Positions 1 to 8,337 of a stretch of DNA of 34,108 bases are shown here, piece by piece. The stretch is from positions 1 to 34,108 of the forward strand of contig CANRHP010000014.1 in NCBI GenBank assembly GCA_947630455.1, read 5' to 3'. This DNA is from an uncultured Clostridia bacterium. GTDB lineage: Bacteria > Bacillota > Clostridia > Christensenellales > CAG-314. The position numbers and the translations under genes are program-made. The notes under the pieces were generated by a model, which worked only from the letters and a program-made list of their open reading frames with translations, did no database searches and was not told the DNA's origin. Within the stretch, counting starts at the first letter, position 1. Each line of letters opens with the position of its first letter.

Positions 1-280
1 CCCCAAAAAGACTTACGCAAACAGACGGCTGACAAGCGGCAGCTATCTTGCGCTCTACCGCAGACTGCTTGCCGACGGCGGGTACTTGACGCAAAAAACA
101 GACAACAAAAGCTTTTTCGAATGGTCGGCAGAAAGCCTTGCACAAAACGGATTTGAAGTATACGACGTCTGCTACGACTTGCCGAATACGTCGGATAATA
201 TCATGACGGAGTACGAAGCCAAGTTTCGCGATGAGGGCTTGCCTATCTATGCGCTGAAAGCAAAATTACCGACAATCTAA
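1..280 (+). CDS. trmB: tRNA (guanine-N7-)-methyltransferase, 3' fragment
   Basis: The frame is open from base 2 and reads PKKTYANRRLTSGSYLALYR at the window edge. The ORF track begins only at an internal TTG (86). The pattern PKK..A.RRLT, then KTDN, then FFEWS, then NIMTEYEAKFRDEGLPIY is the characteristic C-terminal half of TrmB. TrmB is the SAM-dependent enzyme that makes m7G46 in tRNA variable loops. The TDN and TEYE.KF segments belong to the conserved TrmB C-terminal region that contributes to substrate binding. About 92 codons are present of a usual 210-240, so the SAM-binding N-terminal part lies outside the window. It ends at TAA 278-280 with no obvious terminator. This is family recognition by motif; I consider it secure. 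Confidence 0.93.
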   Translation, partial: PKKTYANRRLTSGSYLALYRRLLADGGYLTQKTDNKSFFEWSAESLAQNGFEVYDVCYDLPNTSDNIMTEYEAKFRDEGLPIYALKAKLPTI

Positions 281-718
281 AAAAACTTACTCAATTGTAA
301 AAAAATAAACAAAATCGCCATTATTTGACTACTATGTCTGAAATAGTAATATATAATTTATAGAAAATCTTAGTTGTTTAATGATTTTTCTTTATTGAAG
401 TCATCCACCACGATTTTAGCACGCAGCAAAAAAGACCATTCTTCTGTACAAAAAAGCACTCTTTGCATATAAAGGAGAGTCGTTGTGATTATATGCAAAA
501 AGCGAGCATATACTTGCAAACAAAGAAGTGAATTAGGTAAAATTTGCTGCGATTTTTTATATAAAATACAAACAATACAGCAAAACAGAAAATAAAGCAA
601 ATCGCCATACAGGCCGGCATTTCAGCATCTGCACGTATGACTTCAATTTATAAGCTTGTGTACTGTCTCACCCACAGTGAAGGTGTTGCAGCTCACAATA
701 ATCTATAACGAGCACACC
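281..718. other. AT-rich gene-free spacer
   Basis: No convincing gene in about 440 bases. The 76-codon minus ORF (370-600) starts with TTG, has no ribosome binding site and is low complexity. Two structures stand out. A short hairpin TACTATGTCTGAAATAGTA (330-348) recurs identically at 17737-17755. A perfect 11-bp inverted repeat, TTTGCATATAA (462-472) against TTATATGCAAA (489-499), has a 16-nt loop. Neither is followed by a convincing T-run, so I do not call them terminators. Confidence 0.6.
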
Positions 719-1078
719 AATGTAGCTCCAATTTCAAACAATGCCTCGACCTTGTTCTATCAAACGCGAGGGTGTTCGGCGCAAAACAATCTGCAACGAA
801 CGTACGCAGTACGCGAAGCGAAGCCATATTTTAGAGGGCTGTCTCAATTTTCGCAACACACCGACCTTGCTCCATCGGGAGCGAGGGTGTTCGGTGCAAA
901 ACGATCTGCAACGAGCGTACGCAGTACGCGAAGCGAAGCCATATTTTAGAGGGCTGTCTCAATATCCGCAACACACTGACCTTACTCCATCGGGAGCGAG
1001 GGTGTTAGGTGCAAAACAATCTGCAACGAGCGTACGCAGTACGCGAAGCGAAGCCGTTTTGCACCGAATACCCGAGCG
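719..1078. repeat. 115-bp tandem repeat, about three copies, with terminal inverted segment
   Basis: The core GCGTACGCAGTACGC-GAAGCGAAGCC begins at about 800, 915 and 1030, giving an exact 115-bp period. Copy 1 is degenerate in its 5' half; copies 2 and 3 are nearly identical. Each unit contains GCGAGGGTGTTCGGTGCAAAA and a small hairpin GCGTAC-GCA-GTACGC. The array ends in GTTTTGCACCGAATACCC (1056-1073), the near reverse complement of GGGTGTTCGGTGCAAAAC inside each unit, so the last unit can fold into an 18-bp stem. The right end touches the parC stop codon (TAA at 1081-1079 on the minus strand). A single further copy lies at 12673-12829. ORFs drawn through it (656-949, 741-1106) are by-products of the repeat. 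Confidence 0.9.
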
Positions 1079-3565
1079 TTACTCTTTGTCTGCCGCAGTA
1101 CAGTAGCGAAGAATCTTTTCCACCGCTATGCCGCCTTTTTTGCCGAGCGGCAGCTTGCCCTTGTGATTTTTGTTTTCAACGCTCACGTCGGCGCTGTCTA
1201 CCACATAGGTGTTTGCACGGTCGTAGATAGCAAGCTTGAAGTGCTTGTCGTTTACATAGTCCGCAAATACAACACAGCTACCGTTGTTGCCAAATTCAAT
1301 ACCCTTTGCACCCTTGCAGTTACGGGCGTGCTTGGCAATTTCTTTGACGGAAAGGCGTTTCAAAAATCCCTTGTTGGTTGCCATCAGCATTTCGCCCTTG
1401 TCGCAATCTACCTGTCCCGCAAAGACAACATATTCGTCGTCGGCAAGATTGATACAGTGTACACCGCCCGCCACACGACCTTGCAAGGGCACTTCGCTTA
1501 CATCAAAGCGCGTACAGCCGCCTCGATTGGTGACATAGAAAATTTCTGTATCGGGACGAACCACTTCTACCTTGAATATCTCGTCTCCGTCCTTACCCTT
1601 GTAGCCCTGAAATACGGATTTGAGCAGTTGATACTCGCTCCAAGCGCTGCGTTTGATCATACCCTGACGCGTATAGAACAGCAATTCACCGCTTACCTCG
1701 TCGGAATTTTGTGCAAACACCGCTACCGGAGTTTCTCCCATTTGCGCATCGGGGAAAATGTGCGATAATGTTACGCCGGCGTCGCGATAGCGAATCTCGG
1801 GAAGATCCCCCGCCTTGATACGGAAGCAGTTTCCCAAATTGCTGAAAAACATAACATTGACATCGGTGCGTGTTTCAATAGCACGCGTCAAAAGCTCTGC
1901 AGATGTGCTGCCTATGGCGTCTTTGTTGGACATATTGAAGTTTTTGCCGGGGATACGCTTCAACGTGTAATCGGCAGCGATACCGATCACTACCGTTTCA
2001 ACGGGCTTTTCGTCAGTTTCGCTTGGGATAACAGCGTCATCTTCCGTCTTGCAAATTTCCGTCAAGCGCGGCGATTTGTAGTTGCGTTTTAATGTGGAAA
2101 GCTCGGATTTGATGAGCTCCATTTGTTCCTTGCGGCTATTGATTATGACATTGAGGCGGGCTATTGTACGTTCGAGTTCTCTAAGCTCGTTTTCCAGCTT
2201 GTTGACTTCCAGTTTGGTAATACGTGCCAAACGCAGATCCAAAATTGCCTGAGCTTGACGCTCGGACAGGTCGAAACGCTCTCTCAGCTTGTTGCGCGCG
2301 TCTGTGGTTGACGCGGCGTTTTTGATAATGTATATAACTTCGTCGATGTTTGTTACGGCGATCACTAAACCCTGCAAAATGTGGGCGCGTTCCTTTGCTT
2401 CGTCAAGCTCGAAACGGCAGCGTTTGAGTATCACGTCACGTTGATAGGAAACATAGTAGGCGATTATGTCCAACAATCCCATTAACTGCGGCTTACCGTC
2501 TGCAATAGCCACCATGTTGATGCCGTAGGACATCTCCAACTGCGAATATTTGAAAAGATTTTTTATTATTTGTTTGACATCGCAGTCCTTACGAAGCTTT
2601 ATAACCGCACGCAGCCCCTCCTTGTCGCTTTCATCTACTATTTCCGAAATACCGGCGAACATATCCTTTTTTTCATCCTTCAAGGCGGCAATACGTATGA
2701 GCATATCCGCTTTGTTTATGCCGTAGGGTATTTCCGTAATAACGATGTTGCGCCTATCTCCCGGAGCCACCTCAATATGCATGCGAGCACGCAGAGTAAT
2801 TTTGCCCTTGCCGGTATCATACGCCTGAAGCAGACCGTCCCCGGGAATTATGTGACCGCCTGTAGGAAAATCCGGACCCTTGATGATCTTCATCATGTTG
2901 GATAGAGAAATCCTCGGATTGTCGATATAGGCAATCGTACCGTCAATTACTTCGGCAAAGTTGTGAGGCGGAATGTTGGTGGCAAGCCCCACCGCTATGC
3001 CCGTTGCACCGTTAACCAACAAATTGGGGAATCGTCCCGGAAGCATATCCGGTTCCTTTGTTGTATCGTCGAAGTTGCGCGACCAACGAACGGTGTCCTT
3101 TTCTATGTCGCGCAGCAGCTCCATAGCGCAGGGGGAAAGCTTTGCCTCTGTATAACGCATTGCAGCGGCGCTGTCGCCGTCGATATTGCCGAAGTTGCCC
3201 TGTCCGATAATAAGGGGCACATTCATTGCAAAGGGCTGCGCCATACGCACCATTGCGTCATAAATGGAGCTGTCTCCGTGCGGATGGTAACGTCCCATGC
3301 AGTCGCCAACGATCCTCGCAGACTTGCGGGTAGGCTTGTCGGGCGTGTTGCCCTGCTCATACATTGAGTAAAGTATACGGCGCTGAACGGGTTTCAAACC
3401 ATCCTCAACGCGCGGGAGGGCGCGATCCAAAATTACATGCTCCGCGTAGGGCATCATGGATTCGTGCATTACCACCTCCATGGGCTTTGTGAGCAAATTG
3501 GAGCCATCCTCCATTTTGACTATTTCGCTGTGTTCCAAATCGAAAATATCTACTTGTTCACTCAT
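1079..3565 (-). CDS. parC: Type IIA DNA topoisomerase subunit A, topoisomerase IV (ParC)-like
   Basis: Breakage-reunion subunit that cuts and religates both DNA strands; it works as an A2B2 complex with the product of the upstream gene. The winged-helix core is intact: [14 protein letters not shown] (61-74), [13 protein letters not shown] (94-106, quinolone region with Ser99 and Asp103 unmutated), and AAAMRYTE with catalytic Tyr138. A coiled-coil tower and a beta-pinwheel C-terminal domain (about 510-820) follow. I find no GyrA box (QRRGGKG-like) in the C-terminal domain, and [16 protein letters not shown] is ParC-like, which favours topoisomerase IV over gyrase. [19 protein letters not shown] is more gyrase-like, so GyrA is the alternative. 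Length 828 aa fits either. The ATG is preceded by GAGG, which overlaps the 14-nt gap after the parE stop; the two genes form an operon. Confidence 0.88.
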   Translation of the reverse strand: MSEQVDIFDLEHSEIVKMEDGSNLLTKPMEVVMHESMMPYAEHVILDRALPRVEDGLKPVQRRILYSMYEQGNTPDKPTRKSARIVGDCMGRYHPHGDSSIYDAMVRMAQPFAMNVPLIIGQGNFGNIDGDSAAAMRYTEAKLSPCAMELLRDIEKDTVRWSRNFDDTTKEPDMLPGRFPNLLVNGATGIAVGLATNIPPHNFAEVIDGTIAYIDNPRISLSNMMKIIKGPDFPTGGHIIPGDGLLQAYDTGKGKITLRARMHIEVAPGDRRNIVITEIPYGINKADMLIRIAALKDEKKDMFAGISEIVDESDKEGLRAVIKLRKDCDVKQIIKNLFKYSQLEMSYGINMVAIADGKPQLMGLLDIIAYYVSYQRDVILKRCRFELDEAKERAHILQGLVIAVTNIDEVIYIIKNAASTTDARNKLRERFDLSERQAQAILDLRLARITKLEVNKLENELRELERTIARLNVIINSRKEQMELIKSELSTLKRNYKSPRLTEICKTEDDAVIPSETDEKPVETVVIGIAADYTLKRIPGKNFNMSNKDAIGSTSAELLTRAIETRTDVNVMFFSNLGNCFRIKAGDLPEIRYRDAGVTLSHIFPDAQMGETPVAVFAQNSDEVSGELLFYTRQGMIKRSAWSEYQLLKSVFQGYKGKDGDEIFKVEVVRPDTEIFYVTNRGGCTRFDVSEVPLQGRVAGGVHCINLADDEYVVFAGQVDCDKGEMLMATNKGFLKRLSVKEIAKHARNCKGAKGIEFGNNGSCVVFADYVNDKHFKLAIYDRANTYVVDSADVSVENKNHKGKLPLGKKGGIAVEKILRYCTAADKE

Positions 3566-3579
3566 TTGTGTTTACCTCA

Positions 3580-5541
3580 CTACACCAATTTGTTGAACAG
3601 CGCGTCGCTGTCTTTGTTGAAATCGGCGTTTTCTGTGATGTACGCCTTGCGCGCATCTATCTGATCTCCCATAAGCGTTGTGACCATGCGCTCCGCTTCG
3701 GAGAAGTTCTCTATCGTAACACGCATAAGCGTGCGAGTTTCGGGATTCATCGTCGTTTCCCACAGCTGTTCGGCATTCATTTCTCCCAAGCCCTTGTAGC
3801 GCTGCAAATCATATCCGCGCCCAAACTCACCGACTATTTCCTGCAATTCGTAGTCGTCATAGGCGTAACGAACCTTGTCCTTTTTGGAAATTTTGTACAG
3901 AGGCGGCATTCCAATGTACACATGCCCGTCGGTAATCAATTCACGCATGTAACGGAAAAAGAAGGTAAGCAAAATTGCCCTTATGTGCGCGCCGTCTTGG
4001 TCGGCATCGGAAAGAATTATTATTTTATCATACTTGAGGTCGTCAATGTTGAAATCTTCCTCACCTATGCCCGTGTCTAAAGCGTTGATCAGCGAACGGA
4101 TCTCCTCGTTGGCAAGCACTTGGTCTATACGCTTGCGTTCGGCATTGAGCGGTTTGCCTCTCAACGGAAGTATCGCTTGGAAACGGCGGTTGCGCGCCTG
4201 CTTTGCGGAGCCGCCTGCACTGTCGCCCTCTACGATGAAAAGCTCATTTTTCTTGGCGTCACGTCCTGTGCAGCTGGCAAGCTTGCCCACCAGCGTGCTG
4301 TTGAAAATGCTGTTTTTCTGACGTGTGACCTCCTTCGCTTTGCGCGCCGCCTCGCGAACCTTGGCGGAAGCAATTGATTTTTTTATAATAACCTCTGCAT
4401 CAGCCGAATTTTTAGCAAGAAGCTCGTTGAATGCATCCGTTGCCAGCGCTTCACAGGCGACCTTTGCCTCAACATTGCCCAGCTTAGTCTTGGTTTGTCC
4501 CTCAAACTGCACGTTTGCCATCTTGATAGACATAACAAGCGTGATGCCTTCGCGGAAGTCCTCGCCCAAAAGATTTTCATCCTTGGCTTTCAAAAAACCT
4601 TTTGTACGCGCATAGTCGTTGAAAACCTTCGTCATTGCGGATTTGAGTCCAGTCTCGTGCATACCGCCCTCTCCGGTGGGAATGTTGTTGACGTAGCTGA
4701 TCACATTCTCGGTGTAGTTTGTTGTGTACTGAAATGCAAATTCCAGCTGCAATGTTTCATTTTTGCCCGACCAATAAAGCGGATTGAGATGCAGCGGCGC
4801 TTTGTTTTCGTTGAGATACACCACAAAGTCTCTCAGTCCGCCGTCGTAACAGAAGGTCTCGGATTTTACGTTGCCGTCATCATCGTCCGCGCGCTCATCC
4901 GTAAGCGTGAAGGTTATGCCCTTGTTGAGGAAAGCAAGCTCCTTGATACGCTTGTGGATAATTTCATAATCCATTTGGATGTTTTTGAATACACGTGCGT
5001 CGGCAAGGAACGTTACCGTACTGCCATGCTCGTTGGTTTCTCCGATTTTGGTCAGATGATCCTTGGGCACACCGGAAAGCACCTTGCCGTTTTCATCTAC
5101 CGGGCTGTGAAAGTGCTGTTCATATTCATATCCACCTTTTTTGACGTTTACGGTAAGCCAAGAGGACAACGCATTGGTGACGCTTGCACCTACGCCGTGC
5201 AGTCCGCCGCTGAAAGCGTAGTTCTCGTTGTTGAATTTGCCTCCCGCATGCAATTGCGTAAAAACCACTTCCACACCGGAAATTTTGAGCTGCGGATGCT
5301 CGTCCACAGGTATCCCGCGCCCGTTGTCGGAAACTGTAACACTGCCGTCCTTGTGCAATGTTACCGCTATCCTGTCGGCATAGCCGTTGCTTGCCTCATC
5401 CACCGCATTGTCAACAATTTCCCAAAGCAGATGATGAAGTCCCGTTCGACCCGTTGTGCCTATGTACATACCCGGGCGCATACGGACGGCGTCCAAGCCC
5501 TCCAACACCTGAATATCTTTTGCTTCGTAAGTTTTGTCCAA
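3580..5541 (-). CDS. parE: Type IIA DNA topoisomerase subunit B (ATPase), topoisomerase IV (ParE)-like
   Basis: ATPase subunit that drives strand passage. Domains: GHKL ATPase with EIVDNAVDEA (41-50), DNGRGIPV, and the lid GGLHGVGASVTNALS; transducer; TOPRIM with VEGDSAGGSAKQ and SDADQDGAH (Mg-binding acidic cluster); C-terminal RYKGLGEMNAEQLWETTM. The ORF track starts at 5610, but GGAGG lies 8 nt before a TTG at 5541, giving an N-terminus (DKTYEAKDIQVLEGLDAVR) that matches the family. I therefore choose TTG 5541, 653 aa. HPQLKISGVEVVFTQLHAGG and GVGASVTNALS resemble the second GyrB/ParE-like set of Clostridia rather than canonical GyrB; GyrB remains the alternative. It is first gene of a two-gene operon with the A subunit. 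Confidence 0.9.
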   Translation of the reverse strand: MDKTYEAKDIQVLEGLDAVRMRPGMYIGTTGRTGLHHLLWEIVDNAVDEASNGYADRIAVTLHKDGSVTVSDNGRGIPVDEHPQLKISGVEVVFTQLHAGGKFNNENYAFSGGLHGVGASVTNALSSWLTVNVKKGGYEYEQHFHSPVDENGKVLSGVPKDHLTKIGETNEHGSTVTFLADARVFKNIQMDYEIIHKRIKELAFLNKGITFTLTDERADDDDGNVKSETFCYDGGLRDFVVYLNENKAPLHLNPLYWSGKNETLQLEFAFQYTTNYTENVISYVNNIPTGEGGMHETGLKSAMTKVFNDYARTKGFLKAKDENLLGEDFREGITLVMSIKMANVQFEGQTKTKLGNVEAKVACEALATDAFNELLAKNSADAEVIIKKSIASAKVREAARKAKEVTRQKNSIFNSTLVGKLASCTGRDAKKNELFIVEGDSAGGSAKQARNRRFQAILPLRGKPLNAERKRIDQVLANEEIRSLINALDTGIGEEDFNIDDLKYDKIIILSDADQDGAHIRAILLTFFFRYMRELITDGHVYIGMPPLYKISKKDKVRYAYDDYELQEIVGEFGRGYDLQRYKGLGEMNAEQLWETTMNPETRTLMRVTIENFSEAERMVTTLMGDQIDARKAYITENADFNKDSDALFNKLV

Positions 5542-5717
5542 TTGTCTTTCCTCCGATGAGTGTTGTCGTTTGTTTGATCCGAAACGCTGCCTGCAAAAAT
5601 AAACTCGCAAGATATCTTGCAGCGCTTACATTGCGCATGACGGCAGCTGACACTTGCATAAACTTGCAATCTGCCGTGTAAAAAGCTTCTCTCTGAGCCG
5701 CTGTTTCGAACTTAATT

Positions 5718-5746
5718 ATTATATCATATTTAACTGTGCTTTGCAA
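5718..5746 (-). promoter_or_regulatory. Sigma-A promoter of the parE-parC operon
   Basis: On the minus strand TTGCAA (5746-5741), 17-nt spacer, TATAAT (5723-5718) with an upstream TG giving an extended -10. Predicted transcription start is near 5711, leaving about 170 nt of 5' leader before the TTG start. The leader contains a palindrome CAAGATATCTTG but no recognised riboswitch. Confidence 0.7.
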
Positions 5747-5962
5747 GAGAATTTTTTATATTTATTCATTAAAAACAAGTAATTTTGGGTCAAAATTTGT
5801 TTATTCAGAAAATTTTGCATATTTATGCGTATGTTTGCATTTTTATACATTAGCATTGTATAATTATGCAAAATTTGTCGAATAATTACAGAAGATTACA
5901 AATAGTAAGAAAACCTACAAGAAATATACAAAAAACCGCCTGCCTCTGCGCAAAAAGTGTTG
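5747..5962. other. AT-rich gene-free spacer
   Basis: Between the parE promoter and the hydrolase terminator. Very AT-rich with repeated TTTGCAT/ATGCAAA words. ORFs drawn here (5866-6315, 5886-6128) run antisense or out of frame into the hydrolase gene and have no ribosome binding site. I see no gene. Confidence 0.6.
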
Positions 5963-5993
5963 AAAAAACTCTTCTCGCAAAAAGGAGAAGAGT
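5963..5993 (-). terminator. Intrinsic terminator of the 6058-7014 hydrolase gene
   Basis: Perfect 9-bp stem ACTCTTCTC / GAGAAGAGT with an 8-nt loop, followed on the minus strand by a T-run (A-run 5963-5968 on plus). It lies 64 nt past the hydrolase stop codon. Confidence 0.85.
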
Positions 5994-6057
5994 CAAAAAT
6001 ACAAACCGTAAAAAGGGTAAAAGATCCAAACCCAAGCCGTATTGCAGCCAGCAGCAG

Positions 6058-7014
6058 CTATTTTGCAGTCTTTTTTGCAGCAAAACCCTCTTTTTTACCT
6101 GTCGGCTGCGGAGCGGGAGTTCGCGCATCCAACCATTTCAACACATCGGCAAAAACCTCTGTCTTGTTGATTTCGTTGAGTATCTCATGGCGGGCACCTT
6201 CATACAGATGAAGAGTGACATCCTTGACGCCTACCTTGTCGGTATAGAACTTGGCAAGCTTTGTCACTCCCTTGCCGTAGTTTCCTACGGGATCGTCGCC
6301 GCCGGCAATCAGTAAAATCGGAGTATCCGCGTTGATTGTACTGTAGCTTTCCTTACTGTAAAGCTTAGAAATACCCGCCATAAACGAACGGTAGAAATTT
6401 GCCGAACAGGTGAAGCCGCACTGCTCATCACTGTTGTACTTTGCAACCTCCTTTTCGTCGCGGTTAAGCCAACTGTTGTTGCCGCCGAATTTCTTTTCGT
6501 AGCTTTTGAAGGACAGCTTGACAATAAGCTCCGCCGGATATCTGCCCCCTTTGTGTCGGCACATACTGCGAGCGATCACTCCGCATGCCGTGAAGCTTGC
6601 ACCCTTGATATAATTGCTGCCGCACAATATAAACCCATTTACATTCGGATGAGCTTCGATGACTGCCTGCGTGACAAAGCTGCCGTAGCTGTGCCCCATC
6701 AGGTAGAGGGGCAAGCCGTACTTTTCGCGACAATAATCCAATATCGCCAGCTGATCGCGGACGTTGTTGCCGAACATATCTCCTTCCTCGTAGCCCAAGC
6801 TGTCCTTGGCAGCAGTCAAGCCGTGACCGCGATGATCGTTCATAACCACTATATAACCATTGGCGTTGAGAAAGCCCGCAAAAGTATCATAACGAGCCGA
6901 GTGCTCAGCCATTCCGTGAGCAAGCTTCACCACTCCCTTGGGCTTGGAGACATCATCCCAAACGTATAACTGAACCTCCCTTTGATCGTGAGATACAAAC
7001 CGCGTCAATTTCAT
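6058..7014 (-). CDS. Alpha/beta hydrolase, monoacylglycerol lipase-like (serine aminopeptidase S33 / Hydrolase_4)
   Basis: Likely cytoplasmic esterase or lysophospholipase. From the chosen start (MKLTRFVSHD, 318 aa): oxyanion-hole motif LAHGMAEHS (31-39), DHRGHG (60-65), nucleophile elbow GHSYG (Ser109), acid region IAGGDDPVG, and the base His in GARHEI. HGMAEHS followed by HRGHG is typical of the monoglyceride-lipase group. The track ORF begins 32 codons earlier, but AAGGCGG sits 6 nt before the ATG at 7014 and a consensus promoter lies at 7043-7071, so upstream starts would precede transcription. No signal peptide. The Lys/Pro-rich tail (PAPQPTGKKEGFAAKKTAK) is unusual for the family. Divergent from murG; substrate unknown. 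Confidence 0.85.
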   Translation of the reverse strand: MKLTRFVSHDQREVQLYVWDDVSKPKGVVKLAHGMAEHSARYDTFAGFLNANGYIVVMNDHRGHGLTAAKDSLGYEEGDMFGNNVRDQLAILDYCREKYGLPLYLMGHSYGSFVTQAVIEAHPNVNGFILCGSNYIKGASFTACGVIARSMCRHKGGRYPAELIVKLSFKSYEKKFGGNNSWLNRDEKEVAKYNSDEQCGFTCSANFYRSFMAGISKLYSKESYSTINADTPILLIAGGDDPVGNYGKGVTKLAKFYTDKVGVKDVTLHLYEGARHEILNEINKTEVFADVLKWLDARTPAPQPTGKKEGFAAKKTAK

Positions 7015-7042
7015 ATTGCACCGCCTTGATGTTGATGATTGT

Positions 7043-7071
7043 ATTGTACGCAATTTACCGCAAAATGTCAA
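7043..7071 (-). promoter_or_regulatory. Sigma-A promoter of the hydrolase gene
   Basis: Minus strand TTGACA (7071-7066), 17-nt spacer, TACAAT (7048-7043). Predicted start near 7036, giving about a 22-nt leader carrying the AAGGCGG ribosome binding site. This fixes the 7014 ATG as the start. Confidence 0.8.
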
Positions 7072-7157
7072 TATAGCAATGAAGCAAAAAACATATACTT
7101 TCCATCGCAAAACGACAGCTTATCATAATACGCCAAAAAAATACATAAAATATCCTT

Positions 7158-8222
7158 ATGAAAATTGTATTTACAGGCGGCGGAACAGCGGGGCACGTGA
7201 CGCCAAACATCGCGCTCATCGACAAAATGAAAAACTGCGACGTGTATTACATCGGAACGAACGGAATGGAAAAAGATATCGTCAAACCACTTGTCGAGCA
7301 AGGCATTGTGGAATACTGCACTATCACCGCACACAAGCTGCGCCGCAAGCTAAGCTTAGAGAATCTTCTGCTGCCATTTCGCCTGTGCAAAAGCGTCGGC
7401 GAAGCAAAAAAACACCTAAAACGTATTGCCCCGGACGTTATTTTCAGCAAGGGCGGCTACGTGGGACTGCCCGTGACGATAGCGGGAAAGCAGCTGGGCA
7501 TACCCACCGTGATACACGAAAGCGACATGTCGCCGGGGCTTGCCAACAGACTGTCGGCAAAATTTGCAGATGTGTATCTTTCCGCTTTTGATTGCGACAA
7601 ACGCGCTCAGGTGGCCGGGGTGCTTGTGCGTGACGTTACGCACGGCGACAGGCAAAAGGGACTTGCCGCAATGGGATTGGACGGAGCAAAGCCCGTACTG
7701 CTTGTTACGGGAGGCAGCTTGGGTGCGCAAGCGCTTAACGACGCGATCTGCCGCTGCAAGGAACTTGCAGACAGATTTGACATATTTGTGATCACAGGCA
7801 AAAACAAGCGCATTGATTGCAGCTATGTGCGGCAGACGGAATTTGTATCAAATATGCCGGATCTTTTTGCCGCTGCCGACGTGTGCCTGACGCGCGCGGG
7901 AGCTAACAGCCTTGCCGAGCTTACGCTTGCTCGGGTGCCCTTTGTGACGGTGCCGCTTACCAAACAATCGCGGGGCGAGCAGGTGCAAAACGCCGAATGG
8001 TTTGTAAACCGTGGTTGCGGCATACTGCTGCATGAGGACAATTTGGAAAGCGGGCTTTGCAAGGCGATAAACGCCGCCTACGACAACCGCACCGCTATTC
8101 AAGCCAAGCAGCGCGCGCAAAAAGACTTATATGGCACTGACAAGGTGGCGGATATACTGCGCAGAACAGCCAAACAAGAACGCAAAGCGGCGCAATCGAG
8201 CAAACGCAAAAATAACATGTGA
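7158..8222 (+). CDS. murG: UDP-N-acetylglucosamine--N-acetylmuramyl-(pentapeptide) pyrophosphoryl-undecaprenol N-acetylglucosamine transferase
   Basis: GT28 glycosyltransferase that adds GlcNAc to lipid I, making lipid II on the inner face of the membrane. Visible signatures: N-terminal G-loop GGGTAGHVTPNIAL (7-20), SKGGYVGLPV (94-103), HESDMSPGLANR (donor/acceptor cleft), second G-loop VTGGSLGAQALND, and UDP-GlcNAc binding LTRAGANSLAEL. Length 354 aa matches the family (about 355-365). The C-terminus is Lys/Arg-rich, as expected for a peripheral membrane protein. The ATG at 7158 has no clear Shine-Dalgarno sequence, so initiation may rely on AT-rich context. It is monocistronic, followed by a strong terminator, and separated from the other wall genes (murF, ddl) further along the window. 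Confidence 0.96.
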   Translation: MKIVFTGGGTAGHVTPNIALIDKMKNCDVYYIGTNGMEKDIVKPLVEQGIVEYCTITAHKLRRKLSLENLLLPFRLCKSVGEAKKHLKRIAPDVIFSKGGYVGLPVTIAGKQLGIPTVIHESDMSPGLANRLSAKFADVYLSAFDCDKRAQVAGVLVRDVTHGDRQKGLAAMGLDGAKPVLLVTGGSLGAQALNDAICRCKELADRFDIFVITGKNKRIDCSYVRQTEFVSNMPDLFAAADVCLTRAGANSLAELTLARVPFVTVPLTKQSRGEQVQNAEWFVNRGCGILLHEDNLESGLCKAINAAYDNRTAIQAKQRAQKDLYGTDKVADILRRTAKQERKAAQSSKRKNNM

Positions 8223-8286
8223 CGGGCAAAACGAGCGGAACACACAAAACACAGCAAGTTTATTCACAAATCAACTGACGCAATAC

Positions 8287-8317
8287 AAAAGGAACGGCGC
8301 AAAGCCGTTCCTTTTTT
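8287..8317 (+). terminator. Intrinsic terminator of murG (probably bidirectional)
   Basis: Perfect 8-bp stem GGAACGGC / GCCGTTCC, 5-nt loop, then six T on plus. An AAAA run precedes the stem, so it can also end the convergent LRR gene, whose stop codon is at 8338. Confidence 0.92.
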
Positions 8318-8337
8318 CTGTTCGCTGCATGTTACTA

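Noticed and set aside
370-600. 76-aa minus-strand ORF
   Set aside because: TTG start without ribosome binding site, low-complexity composition, AT-rich spacer, no recognised motif.
719-1078. CRISPR array
   Set aside because: Units are contiguous 115-bp near-identical copies without variable spacers, and there are no cas genes.
656-1230. Plus-strand ORFs through the 115-bp repeats
   Set aside because: They translate the repeat itself and run into parC antisense; the repeat's 115-bp period is not a multiple of three, so frames shift between copies.
4495-5559. 354-codon plus-strand ORF
   Set aside because: Antisense to parE; no homology recognisable and no start signal.
6309-6733. Minus-strand ORFs within the hydrolase gene
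   Set aside because: Out-of-frame shadows of the alpha/beta hydrolase.
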